This document shows, piece after piece, positions 8,418 through 17,811 of a stretch of 27,784 bases of DNA (positions within the stretch are counted from its first letter, which is position 1; each line of letters starts with the position of its first letter). A program made the position numbers and the translations under genes. Under the pieces are notes generated by a model that was not told the DNA's origin, did not search any database, and saw only the letters and a list, made by a program, of their open reading frames with translations. Source of the DNA: Branchiostoma floridae (lineage: Eukaryota; Chordata; Leptocardii; Amphioxiformes; Branchiostomatidae); NCBI RefSeq assembly GCF_000003815.2, contig NC_049988.1, positions 4,914,249 through 4,942,032 on the forward strand, given 5' to 3'.

Positions 8418-8687
8418 ATGTCATCCATATAATCAAATCAACATGGCCTTACTGAAAACACGGCGTTTTGTTTCCCCTCTGCTTTATCCAGGCCACTTCT
8501 TGACTAGGTCACCACAGGTCACCCCGGTCCGCTGCCGGCGCCACAGAGCGGGACCCTGGCACGGTGCCGGGCGGCACGGCTTTACAAATGTTGGCAGTGA
8601 TCATGAAAGCAGGCCGCATTGCTCTCTTCTTCTTATCGTAGTGAAAATACGTCTTAGGCCACAGCCAGTAAATTCTATGGATGACAT
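8418..8687. mobile_element. MITE-like element with ATGTCATCCATA termini
   Basis: ATGTCATCCATA at 8418-8429 and its exact reverse complement at 8676-8687 bound 270 bases. Similarity continues inward (GGCCTTA on the left; GGCCTAA, reverse-complemented, on the right). The same terminal word recurs at 9134-9145 and 25672-25683. No clear target duplication was found, so the exact ends are uncertain. Interior is GC-rich with no gene. Confidence 0.5.
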
Positions 8688-8699
8688 GACACGCTCATT

Positions 8700-10620
8700 A
8701 ATTTGTCCCTGATTTAAAAAAAAGAATATCGATGTTCCCCTCCGGACAGAGTCAACCTGACGGGAAAGTACCAAAATGGGAAAATATTGTGTGGTAGCCT
8801 TAACTGCATGTAAAAGAGACAATGCTGAGGTACATGTAGCCATGAACGTAATTGTAAAAGCGAAACTACATGAAGTTGTATAGTAAATGTCGTAGCCATG
8901 AGTGCAGTTGTCAACTTGGTAGGTAAAAGCAGCCTACCACACTAAAGTTTGACTTAATGTACCTCTTGAATACCTGTTAAAAATAAAAGACTTGTTGGCT
9001 GTGATAACATGTTTTGTAGCATGTCTTGTTACATTTATGGCATCTGTTTTGACATTGTAGCCATCTTGTCTTTGTTTCTTTGCCTACCTTTTATGTTTTC
9101 GCCCTCTCTCGCTGAATTTGAATGAGATAGAGGATGTCATCCATAAAATATACTTGCTCTGGCCTTAGTTTTTGTGGCATTTTGGTATTTCTCAGGACTT
9201 TTTTCACCGCGATTGCATTGCTAACCAAAAATACACATTCTTTCTATGCCCTAGTAACTGTCCTCAAAGAAGAAGTCAAACCCCGTAATAGTTACTTAGA
9301 TTTAGTACCCTATTCTGTACCGTATGTGCATTCATCCACTTAATATTTGTATGTTAGAATTTAGATTATCTACATGCATTTAGACCATATTCATTCATTT
9401 CATGTATCTAGTCTTTCTTCACTTGCAATTAGTCCCATGGGCATGAATTTGCAATGAAACAGTTCCTTTCCTATTGTTACACACTTGAACTTGAAGTGAG
9501 AATAAGACAAGGAGGCCAAATCATGAACCACGCCCAGTTTTAGTTCCCACCGACCCGCCATATTTCCCATTTAATCCACCTTGGGATTCTGACAAGATAC
9601 TGCAATCTGTCCTCTTGACAGTTCTAAATCCTTAGTAATTTCTACGTTACACGGAACGACTAACGAAATATAAGAACATGAATGTCAACAGAAAACAACA
9701 ACACAGGTTTCACTTTTGCTGCTAAAATTGCCTTGGCTGATAGAACAAATTGGTAAATTTCTCGGTAGAAACTAGAAACAATCCCGATAAGTTTTAAAGC
9801 AAAGTTTGCAAGATGTAATACAACGTAAACATTTAGAACTAACCTCGGTTTTGGCCACTGAAACGAAAGATAAACTCTAAGTTCAGGCAGCAGTTGTCAC
9901 CCAGCCCGCACAGGACGCATATGCGGGTCCAAACAGCTCGTCTACTGCGGGCTGTATAGGGCGTGGCTACAAATCGGTTCTTTCTTATTAACATCTGCAT
10001 TTTAATTTATATGTTAGGGACGGTTCGCTAGTGCTGTACAAGGAGACCAATGGAAAGGAATGATTCTAAGCCAGTTTCGAATTCGAAATAAAACTTTGAA
10101 AAAGACAATAATGTCATATCTAATATGCAATATGCATGACAGCGAAGAGTGCTGACTGCAAGAAGAGATTGTCATTACCTCTATGGAAAATGTATAGTTT
10201 TTGGTGTGTCTGTGTGTGTTTCTGTCTGTGCGTGCTTCTGACTGTGTGTCCATATATTTGTGCTTAGCATACCTTTAAAACCTCTGGATTGATTTTAATT
10301 ACATTCGGTAGGTGGATATGTGTTATGAAGACAAACGTCAGGGTCGATTTTTGGCCCCCTGGTATGTGACCTTGGTACTGAAGCAAAACTTCTATCTTTT
10401 ACCCAGTTTGCCCTCGCGAAGCCGCATGTCTTTATGTTCTTGGTTCTCAATGTTGAAAGAGGGCAGCCTGGCCTGGTAGTCACTGCTGTTTCAAGTGGAC
10501 AAGCTCACAGAACAAGAGTTCCACGAGCGCATAGCTTTGCCAGATAATATTGCCAAGTTGATTCGATCTTCTGGCTGACATCCACAAGCACATGATAAGT
10601 TTTTGCATTTTTGCGCGTTA
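8700..10620. other. Intergenic, no gene recognised
   Basis: Contains a solo ATGTCATCCATA end (9134-9145), followed by CTTGCTCTGGCCTTAG as in the 8418 element. A nine-base inverted pair CAGCCCGCA/TGCGGGCTG lies at 9902-9910 and 9946-9954. The GT-rich, GGCCCCCTGG-containing repeat (relative of 2640-3000) occupies about 10190-10400. Short open frames here are not supported by codon pattern or splice sites. Confidence 0.5.
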
Positions 10621-10626
10621 TTTCAG

Positions 10627-10765
10627 ATCAAACTGTAAATCGTACAAACAGCTGCAGGATGAGCGAATGCTTTCCGTAAATAGACAAGATATATTGAAAA
10701 AGATTAATAGTAATAACATCGCCGAATGCCAGAGCCAATGCCAGAGTCAAAGACGAAGATGTTGA
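10627..10765 (+). pseudogene. Orphan PAN/apple-like exon fragment
   Basis: After a consensus acceptor (GCGTTATTTCAG, AG at 10625-10626) the frame reads about 45 residues: NCKSYKQLQDERMLSVNRQD, then a stretch ending in AECQSQCQSQRRRC, before TGA at 10763. The core, leucine-rich start followed by xxECQxxC and a later C, is the pattern of the first half of PAN/apple domains. No donor and no second half follow, and no neighbouring plus-strand exon was found. Best read as a relic or single stranded exon; a chance open frame is also possible. Confidence 0.35.
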
Positions 10766-11368
10766 AGAACGAAGATAATGAAATAATTGTTCGTATAGTA
10801 TCGCTTACAAGTGTGTTAGGTCGTTTGTTTAACCTTTCTAACCACTTATATTTCATGAAAAAGGCAGATTTTTTCCAAGATTTTTTTTCGCCCGCTCGCA
10901 CAAGTTTTTAGGGTTCCCTGAGTATGCCATCGATATAATAGAATTAACGTAAGCCATATTTTAACAGCAGGGTTAGCATATTGCCATAGTTACAGGCTAG
11001 CTGGGCAGACAAGAACAACCAAACTGCAAAAGAATGAAATTTCTGTGTTTCTGTACTACGTTGACCACCGACACAAATAAACTTTAATGCAAGTAGTATC
11101 AAAAGACAGCAAACGGTCATGCTACCTTGTACGATATGCAATCATAAACAGAAAAACGCATGGAGTCAACGTGTCGTACGGCAAAAACCTCTTCCTACAA
11201 TTTTATTTCCTTTCTCGCTGGCTACCTGACTTTCGTCTCTTCACTTGTCCTTCACCCGCTCTGTTTGACGGTTGTCAGCCGGGTAGGTCCGAGGGGTCTC
11301 TGTAAAGGTAAGGACGACACAATCACAACAAAAACGAGACTTAAGTCGTACATTTACGTGATCTGAAC
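10766..11368. other. Intergenic, nothing recognised
   Basis: Mixed AT-rich sequence with short open frames on both strands that overlap each other. No splice-flanked coding block, repeat or regulatory motif stands out. Confidence 0.4.
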
Positions 11369-12157
11369 CTGAGCCTGTGTGTGGGGTATCTGTATCTGTA
11401 CCTGAACCCCTTTACCGGCATTATCATTACCAGTACATGAATCCCTGTACCGATGTCTGTACCTGAAAATGAACGCCTATACCAGTATCTGTGCCTGTAT
11501 TCTTTCTACCGGTACATGTGTCTGTACCCGACCCTCCTTACCGGTATCTGCGCTTGTTCCGGAACCTCTCCGACGGTGTGTGTGTCTGTACCTGAACCTT
11601 TTAACTGGTATGTGACTTTACCTTAACCTCTCCACCGGTATGTGTCTGCACCTGAACCTCTTAACCGGTATGTGACTTTACCTTAACCTCTCCGACGGTG
11701 TGTGTGTCTGTACCTGAACCTCTTAACCGGTATGTGACTTTACCTTAACCTCTCCACCGGTATGTGTCTGCACCTGAACCTCTTAACCGGTATGTGACTT
11801 TACCTTAACCTCTCCGACGGTGTGTGTGTCTGTACCTGAACCTCTTAACCGGTATGTGACTTTACCTTAACCTCTCCACCGGTATGTGTCTGTACCTGAA
11901 CCTCTTAACTGGTATGTGACTTTACCTTAACCTCTTCACCGGTATGTGTCTGTACCTGAACCTCTTAACTGGTATGTGACTTTACCTTAACCTCTCCACC
12001 GGTATGTGTCTGTACCTGAACCTCTTAACTGGTCTGTGTCCCTACCTGAACCTCTCTATCGGTATGTGCCTGTACCTGTATCTAAACCTCTCTACCGGTA
12101 TATGTGTCTCTACATGAACCTCTGTCCCGGTATCTGTATTTGAACTTATACCTGAAT
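11369..12157 (+). repeat. ACCGGT minisatellite with ~60/120-bp higher-order structure
   Basis: About 26 copies of a ~30-base unit resembling ACCTGAACCTCTCTACCGGT with TATGTGTCTGT. In the centre (about 11580-12030) units alternate as ACCTGAACCTCTTAACCGGT and TACCTTAACCTCTCCACCGG, giving a 60-bp dimer. Dimers alternate between GACGGTGTGTGTGTCTGTA and CACCGGTATGTGTCTGCA, giving a 120-bp higher-order period that is near identical between copies. The edges are more degenerate. There is no open reading frame. Confidence 0.9.
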
Positions 12158-12399
12158 ATGCGTTCTAGCACAGCCTACAGACAATACATACGTATCGCTT
12201 ACCGGCCCTTTGATGACCTAGTTCACCTCCACCAAGTTGTTAGGAAGATCAAACAGTTTCTCTGGAAATTGGAATAAAGAAGCAAAAAATCAACTGTTTG
12301 CACCTGGCGTAAATAATTACAATATGTACTAACGTTATAACTCAATTGTTATATTAATCTAATTGATGTTAATTATGTCTCTCTATAGTATTAACACTG

Positions 12400-12548
12400 T
12401 TAATCTTAAGGCTGTCGATCTGTGTATTTTCAATATTCAGTTGTATTATTAATTGTATTGTCAGTTTTTTACTCTATGTCTTTGACTCTCATGTGAAAGC
12501 CAATAGGCTGCGAAGTGCTTCTCTCGAATAAACCATTATTATCATAAC
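12400..12548 (+). mobile_element. LINE-like 3' tail
   Basis: The end GTGAAAGCCAATAGGCTGCGAAGTGCTTCTCTCGAATAAACCATTATTATCAT has the form of a non-LTR retrotransposon 3' end: a conserved-looking tail, AATAAA at 12527-12532 and a short ATT repeat. No reverse transcriptase is present upstream, so this is a 5'-truncated copy. The upstream limit is uncertain because the minisatellite ends about 250 bases before. Confidence 0.5.
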
Positions 12549-12886
12549 GTGATATATGCTCAATATTGAAAAATCGGAAACTTGGGTTTAGTCGATCATA
12601 TCTCCGTGAATCTCTATCAAGTGCATTATTTCACATCAAATGTTCTCTCGGTGTTGCGAAAAGTCATTATGGTGTTTTAAAATGAACAACGTTTTTATTA
12701 GACCAAAACCTGTTCAGCTATTATAGCCATATATGCGTCTACCTTAATTATGAAAGATTGTTGAGTTATGATGTTCAATCACAAAATCACAATCACAACA
12801 ACAAACACAAACACAACAACAAAACAAGCACTACCGGAAACATAGCTTTGTTGACCAGTGATGCCTTTAAAGATGTTACTGTTTAC

Positions 12887-13031
12887 CGAGAGTGAGAGCG
12901 GCCCTCTTTGCCCGTGCCACCGTCTCTGCCGCCTCCGAGGCTGCGGCTGCCGTGGCCTCCAGCTCCTGCTGCTGCTGCTCAGCCTTGTCACAGTCCTCCT
13001 GCTCTGCCTCCGCTAACTTCTGCTTCATTTT
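12887..13031 (-). CDS. Type II membrane coiled-coil protein, exon 2
   Basis: On the minus strand the acceptor TTGACCACAG precedes 13031 and the donor CTCG|GTAAAC follows 12887. The 145-base exon starts in phase 0, exactly matching the phase-0 end of the exon at 14551-14300, and ends in phase 1. It encodes KMKQKLAEAEQEDCDKAEQQ, then QQELEATAAAASEAAETVAR and AKRAALTL: a highly charged Ala/Glu/Gln-rich coiled-coil stalk. The codons are GC-rich compared with surrounding DNA, which supports real coding. Later exons, perhaps a lectin- or collagen-type head, were not found down to position 1. Confidence 0.65.
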
Positions 13032-13059
13032 CTGTGGTCAAGATATTTATTGGCGACGT

Positions 13060-13135
13060 GTTATGCAATTTAGGGTCTCATTTGCATAATTTATGAGAAA
13101 ATGAGGTCCGCAATTGTATAATCAATGAGAAACAT
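13060..13135 (+). repeat. Fragment of the 243-bp octamer repeat
   Basis: TTATGCAATTTAGGGTCTCATTTGCATAATTTATGAGAAAATGAG matches one inverted octamer pair of the array at 3002-3790. It lies just upstream of exon 2 of the minus-strand gene, in its intron. Confidence 0.6.
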
Positions 13136-13521
13136 TTATGATAGGTCACTCGTCATGAGAGATCACCTTTCTTGTTAACAGCAATGCCATTCATTGTGTA
13201 AAACAATCTCAATACATACAGCTAGGCGAAAGCCTTAGGATAGAACACAAATACAACACACCTAACCCAACAATCATTAATACTTATGAAAATAAAACCG
13301 TCGCCATGGCAATAGGTTTTATTGCCACACTTATTGTTATTGTTAACTCAGATCAGCCCAAAGATGCGGCCAATAGTACTGTAGGTTTTGAACCACTCCC
13401 AATGATGACGAGTTCTTAAATGTGCTCGAGCTGTGACTCTCCTCAAACACGTGGGACTTCCATTTAACGTCTTGTCGAAAGAACGTCCCTGTACTAGTAC
13501 TTTTTATCAACTCAGTGCCTT

Positions 13522-13604
13522 GGGTCGTTGACATGACAGGATTGGAACCCGGGGCCACTTGGTTCTGTTCTGAGCTGAGGGCTACCGTTAACGCCACACG
13601 ACCC
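13522..13604 (-). repeat. tRNA-derived SINE head or tRNA pseudogene
   Basis: Read on the minus strand, GGGTCGT and ACGACCC form a perfect seven-base acceptor-type stem. A box-like TGGCGTTAACGGTAGC is at 13596-13581 and B box-like GGTTCCAATCC at 13549-13539. About 83 bases fit a tRNA with a variable arm, but the anticodon arm is poor. It lies within an intron of the minus-strand gene, in the same orientation. A SINE head or decayed tRNA is more likely than a working tRNA. Confidence 0.5.
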
Positions 13605-13989
13605 CACACATGTTTCTGTTAATGTTATCCATTTTGTTCCGTAAAGTGACACGGTCGATATGAAAACAAGGTTCACAAAACGGTAGGCAACTTAACGAAA
13701 ATAATGTAGTTGCTAATTTTTTTCTTTTCCTTGATGTTATATCTACCCTGTAACTCTTGGTGAACACGTCAACGGATAAACAAGCTCTTATCAAGATAAA
13801 ATCCACCCCGGCCTTTTCGAGTTACGCTGTCCATCCGCAGACATACAAAAGCATCCCAAAACATAACATTCTTGCTAAGGAGTGAATGATTAGATTAAGA
13901 TATAGAGTATAAAAGCAAAATAGACTCAAACTTTACCATGATTTCTACTTTTAAAGCTGTCCTAATTACCCCAAGAGAACGCTATGGGC

Positions 13990-14283
13990 ACAACCCGTCG
14001 TATGTGCAAATACGTGCCAAACGCGGGCAATCTTTTGGGATCCGTAAAGTACCGCCTCTGTACGAACTCGTAGGGAATCTGACGGATTTTGGAGCACACA
14101 GACACGCCGTAGAACTTTTCGTGCAGGCAAAACTTTGCGTGTCATCGGGCTGTAGATTCGCCCCACGTACGTACCAGTACGGGCGACGCGCCTGCCCTGT
14201 ACAACCTGAAAGTTTTCAGAAATACGTAGCGGACGTGGCCTCCTCAAAAGACGTACGCACAAATTGCACGTACGACGGGTTGT
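13990..14283. mobile_element. MITE with ACAACCCGTCGTA termini
   Basis: ACAACCCGTCGTA at 13990-14002 is the exact reverse complement of 14271-14283, and the match continues inward with one mismatch (TGTGCAA against CGTGCAA). The 294-base interior is rich in CG and GTAC and has no homology I recognise. Its right edge is 15 bases from the splice donor (14299-14298) of exon 1 of the minus-strand gene. No clear target duplication was found. Confidence 0.65.
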
Positions 14284-14299
14284 TAGCTTTAGAGAGTAC

Positions 14300-14551
14300 C
14301 TCACACTCGCACTCCCAGTCCTTAGCGATCTTCTCCAGAGCCGAGATGCGGCAGCACATCTCCTTCATCTCGTCCCGGATGCAGGACACATCCTTCTCGG
14401 TGCTGTACTCAGCCTTGGTGAGAGTGACGAGGAAGAAGGCCAAGCCGACCACGACACTGGCGGTGAGACCGCCGATGATGATGCCCTTCAGCAACGGGGA
14501 ACACCCGCCACTGTTCCGGGACTCCTCCCCGACCACGTACCCTTCCTTCAT
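14300..14551 (-). CDS. Type II membrane coiled-coil protein, first coding exon
   Basis: The start ATG at 14551-14549 has A at -3 (CACAATGAAG). The exon encodes exactly 84 codons and ends at the donor GAG|GTACTC in phase 0. Residues 1-21 are a short cytosolic segment (MKEGYVVGEESRNSGGCSPL). Residues 22-45 form one strong membrane helix (LKGIIIGGLTASVVVGLAFF and on), with no cleavage site, so type II topology is inferred. Residues 46-84 begin a cysteine-containing coiled coil (DEMKEMCCRISALEKIAKDW, ending ECECE). Exon 2 at 13031 continues the stalk in phase. The architecture resembles scavenger-receptor or lectin-type type II proteins, but no head domain is visible. The frame is also open upstream to 14671; the internal ATG is preferred because of context and the abrupt start of membrane-protein-like sequence. 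Confidence 0.7.
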
Positions 14552-14664
14552 TGTGAGATGCTGATTCCGCGTACTTCTTCCAAACCAGTAGCGAACCTTT
14601 CTGTACACCGAATTGCAAAGCCTGTTTTTTATACCTATGTCCACATGTATCCCGTGACCGTTAA

Positions 14665-15186
14665 GTGCCATTGAGTTGTGAATTGAAAGTGGCCACTTTT
14701 GTGATTGAAGTTATAGTCAAAATGAAAATCAATAATCGAATAATATGTCGAAGAACCATCATAACACGGATGTTTGTATCGATCGTTTATCAAGGACTTT
14801 CGGGCACCCTCGAAACTATCAAAATGCTTTTTCGTATCTTTTATATGCTGATTTTACACAGTTTGTTAATTTCCCCATGCGTTGCGTCAGGAATCCACAG
14901 ATGTTTAATATGTGCCGAAAACTCAGTAAAACAATTAAAACGTCTACCTTTCGATGTGAGAAATATAAATCATGATATTATAAAATCAAAATCTTTTGGA
15001 TTATCTCTATTTTCGGTACGGTACCGTTATCCATATGTAACTATAGCTCTTGATCACGAAGCAAAACACACTCTGAGAAAACCTTTGTTCCAAGAAGTGT
15101 TTCCAAAAAAAGGTTTTTGTCTTTATCTAATGTTCCGGCTCGCGCTATCATCAGAATGTAAGTTCAAAACACTCCATGAGGCATGA
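14665..15186 (+). other. Unrecognised 173-codon open frame
   Basis: An AT-rich plus-strand frame with no recognisable domain begins about 110 bases upstream of the minus-strand gene, in divergent orientation. It has hydrophobic stretches (MLFRIFYMLILHSLLISPCV) but also irregular composition and no repeat or splice context. It may be a chance frame or transposon residue; confidence that it is a gene is low. Confidence 0.15.
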
Positions 15187-15356
15187 AGCGAATATTAAGA
15201 TGAAGGTCACAGATGAAACGGTTATAATGAGTTGGTCTGTTAAAGTGAGGAGGCCTCCAAAGTTCATTACAAGGTACTTTAAACCTTATGTAAGGACTGC
15301 GCTGCCGGGTATACTGTAATAAGAGGAACAAGAGGCCAGTATATGGACTAAAAGTT

Positions 15357-15599
15357 AGACCCCGTTTACACTAAAAAATCTTATCGATCCAATCATCGAA
15401 AAGGTTCATAATGCCTCGAAATGATTCAATTTTTGAATTGTAAACGCTCCCAAACGGGGCCAACCCGCTTTGATATTTTTTTTCCAAAATGGATCGTTTG
15501 GAAACTACCTCTAACTTGTCCAATGTATCACCTTTCGAAGTCTTTCCTCTTAGGCACTGTAGGGGTATTTGATGCCAGCTAAAACCGGTTACGGGGTCT
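15357..15599. mobile_element. Possible MITE with GACCCCGT termini
   Basis: AGACCCCGT at 15357-15365 and ACGGGGTCT at 15591-15599 are exact inverted copies flanked by TA on both sides, consistent with a Tc1/mariner-type TA duplication. A third related block (AAACGGGGCC near 15452-15461, with TTGTAAACG before it) could instead be the right end, making a 107-base element. Both readings are tentative. Confidence 0.35.
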
Positions 15600-15859
15600 A
15601 GAAACCTAAAAATGGGGGTACGTTCAGAGCAATCATTCGGTTCATATCAACATTAAAATGCCAGTAGTTGAAAGAAATCGTTATCTCATAATCTACCCAA
15701 GTTTTTTTGTTTAAATATCTCCGATCGTTTTAGCTAGAAACATAGAGCTAATGCTGGAAATAGCCGGTGGGGTCTCGCGGGTCTCACCTATTGCGCCATG
15801 CGCCCTCACGGAAATTTCTGGAAGGTCAATGACCGGAGAGAGTCCGCCCGTGCCTAGCA

Positions 15860-16040
15860 TGATGATGATTTGGTTTATTATTTCACACACAAAGTTTTAC
15901 AGTTTCGCAGTGCACGCAAACACATGCACTGAATTGCACTGGAAAATACAATCAGGTTGACTGTCATTGACAGCCTTACTACATTACAACATTATATCTT
16001 TTATCTACTTGCTGTTCTTTAAAATCAACTATGCTTCTTA
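15860..16040 (-). mobile_element. LINE-like 3' tail, minus strand
   Basis: Read on the minus strand the sequence ends ..GTGAAATAATAAACCAAATC followed by (ATC)n and then GCTAGG. A polyadenylation signal (15879-15874) with an ATC simple repeat is typical of L2/CR1-class 3' ends. The upstream part has no coding capacity that I can see, so it is a short 5'-truncated insertion; its 5' limit is approximate. Confidence 0.5.
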
Positions 16041-16489
16041 AGATATTGTCTATATTAAACTTTGTTTAGCATAATCATTCTTTTACAGTACAGTAGCATA
16101 TTTACACCAATCGTTGAGAGCATAAAATATTACTTGATTTAAAATTCAACTGAACAAGTTTCATTTGGTTTTACAATAAACGAGACATTTAAAAACGGAC
16201 TCGACAGCATATTCAGTAAAGACTAGAGGTAACCAATGAGGTTATAGGGTGGTAATGACTTCTTGTTAAGCAGTGATACCATATAAGGTATTGGGCTTTG
16301 TCTGTACCGTTCAGTCCTTGTTTTTATCGTGTCCAACTGGGAGCTGTTACGCGTCTTCCTGCCGCTGACTGATTCTCGGCGTGGGGGTAGCCAATCGTGA
16401 AAGCGATGTGATGAGCGATAAGTAGAGGAAAAGTTGTCATTTATCACAGGTTTGCGATAATAAAATCGTTTTTGTTGGTGTCCATGGGC

Positions 16490-16535
16490 GTCGCCATTTT
16501 GTCTCAAGAGAGTAGTGCATTATGGGATGGGGTGT
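16490..16535 (-). promoter_or_regulatory. Promoter-like cluster with YY1-type motif
   Basis: GTCGCCATTTTG (reverse: CAAAATGGCGAC) matches the YY1-type motif found around start sites of TATA-less genes. GTAGTGCATTATGGGA about 20 bases on resembles SBF/ZNF143-type core elements. The minus-strand ATG in the motif opens only MATPMDTNKNDFIIANL before a stop, with no good donor, so no gene is called. Could be a non-coding or bidirectional promoter. Confidence 0.25.
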
Positions 16536-16934
16536 GGCTATTTTTATGTCTTAACGATGTGGAGAATTACCACTATGAAATCCAGAACTGTTTCGAAATC
16601 TAACGTGGTATGGGAGGCGGTTGTATGTGGAAAATTTCTTACTACTCGAATTTCAAGGGAGTTTTGTAGAAGAAACTTCCTTAAAAAAAGTACTCCTCTT
16701 TAAATATACTACACTAAATTGTATCTAACTTATGATTTCGAATGCGAAGGTTCCAAGAGAGCTCAACGGAGTGAGTGTGTGCCTCATACTTGTATACAGA
16801 ACCACTGACGTCATGACTCAAAGTCTGAATAATTTTGCCAATCGAAAATAAATGAAAAATTCTTTTTAACATACCACAATCCAGTATAATTTTACCAACA
16901 CAACCTAAGCGAAAGGCCAGTTTTTTTCGAAAGC

Positions 16935-17192
16935 ACTTTTATTTTGTTTCGGACAGACAATGTGGCACTGCAGTCAAGCTTTTAGTAATTTATCTTAATA
17001 GTGCCACATAGAGAATACAGAAAGAAGGTAAAGGTAGTCTTTTACCTCCCCGACCGAAGTCAGGTACATTTGCATACCAGGGTGAGGCGAGAAAGGTCGT
17101 GTAAATTGTCTTTCGCAAGGGCATAACGTCGGGGACACGTCAGGTATCGAATTAGGGACCTCTAGGTTGCGAGCCCAAAACTCTGCCAGTCA
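16935..17192 (-). mobile_element. tRNA-derived SINE, minus strand (copy 1)
   Basis: Read on the minus strand: a tRNA-like head (GGGCTCGCAACCTAGAGGTC, B box-like AATTCGATACC at 17153-17143), then CCCCGACGTTATGCCCTTGC, then GTACCTGACTTCGGTCGGGG, and a tail with GCAGTGCCACATTGTC. The body and tail recur in the same order at 21807-21995 on the plus strand. Confidence 0.7.
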
Positions 17193-17370
17193 ACAATCTT
17201 TTATCCTTTGCTTAAATATTTACATTACCATAGCCACCATACTACAAACTACTAGTACTGAAACTTATCAATTTTACAAGGCGATCAGTAAAAAATCGTT
17301 GCGCGTAAGGAAAACACCACCGGCCACGCTGCGACAAGACTGCAAACCAACCAAGTAGCATCTTATAATA

Positions 17371-17811
17371 GTGCTTGGCGTATGTAGGACATTGTAGATC
17401 TAGCTCAGTAGCGACACATCCGTAGCCATGCATGTTTATTTGTTATTACCTCCGAAAATGAGGTTCACATCCGATGGGATATCTCAGTGCAGTTCACACC
17501 TACAGATAAACATAGTCTGGCGCACTGGTCACCGCAGACACCCTGAAAGCTACTCCCTTGTACAGCACTGGCAAGGGAGTAGCTTTCAGGGTGTCTCTGG
17601 CGTCTGCCCACCTGATACACGTCGAGAAACCCAAGCGACAGTGGAGCGGAACAAGCAGTTGGACGACCCCAGACACCCTCTCACCAGGAGGTCCCCCGAA
17701 GGCTGAGGTCACACCGTAGGTTCCTGACCGTCCAAGGCCTCGGAGCAGCGTCGCCAAGCACCTTCTGAATTGAGAGGTGCTTGGCGTAAAATAGTGCCAA
17801 TGTGCTTGGCG
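17371..17811. mobile_element. GTGCTTGGCG element cluster
   Basis: GTGCTTGGCG occurs at 17371, 17777 and 17802, and inverted at 17752-17761, so two or more nested ends are present. The interior contains the perfect hairpin at 17536-17596. A second perfect hairpin has 12-base arms CGCCAAGCACCT (17752-17763) and AGGTGCTTGGCG (17775-17786). Open frames on both strands across 17428-17757 are forced by the palindromic structure and do not show a domain. Confidence 0.45.
17536..17596. repeat. Perfect 25-bp hairpin
   Basis: 17536-17560 (starting AGACACCCTGAAAGCTACTC) and 17572-17596 are exact reverse complements separated by the 11-base loop TACAGCACTGG. No mismatch in 25 pairs implies a young inverted duplication or selection. 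The size resembles a short precursor hairpin, but perfect pairing is less typical of animal microRNA. Confidence 0.9.

Noticed and set aside
11369-12157. CRISPR-like array
   Set aside because: Units are contiguous with no unique spacers, and the context is eukaryotic.
13522-13604. Functional tRNA gene
   Set aside because: Acceptor stem and boxes are recognisable, but the anticodon arm is poor; a SINE head or pseudogene fits better.
13938-14564. 208-codon plus-strand open frame
   Set aside because: It overlaps the MITE at 13990-14283 and is antisense to the membrane-protein exon, which has better codons and splice signals.
16223-16507. 94-codon minus-strand frame
   Set aside because: It needs a non-ATG start and has no domain; the ATG in the promoter-like motif is in another frame and short.
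17428-17757. Overlapping open frames on both strands (92 and 85 codons)
   Set aside because: They are imposed by the inverted-repeat structure, with no recognisable domain.
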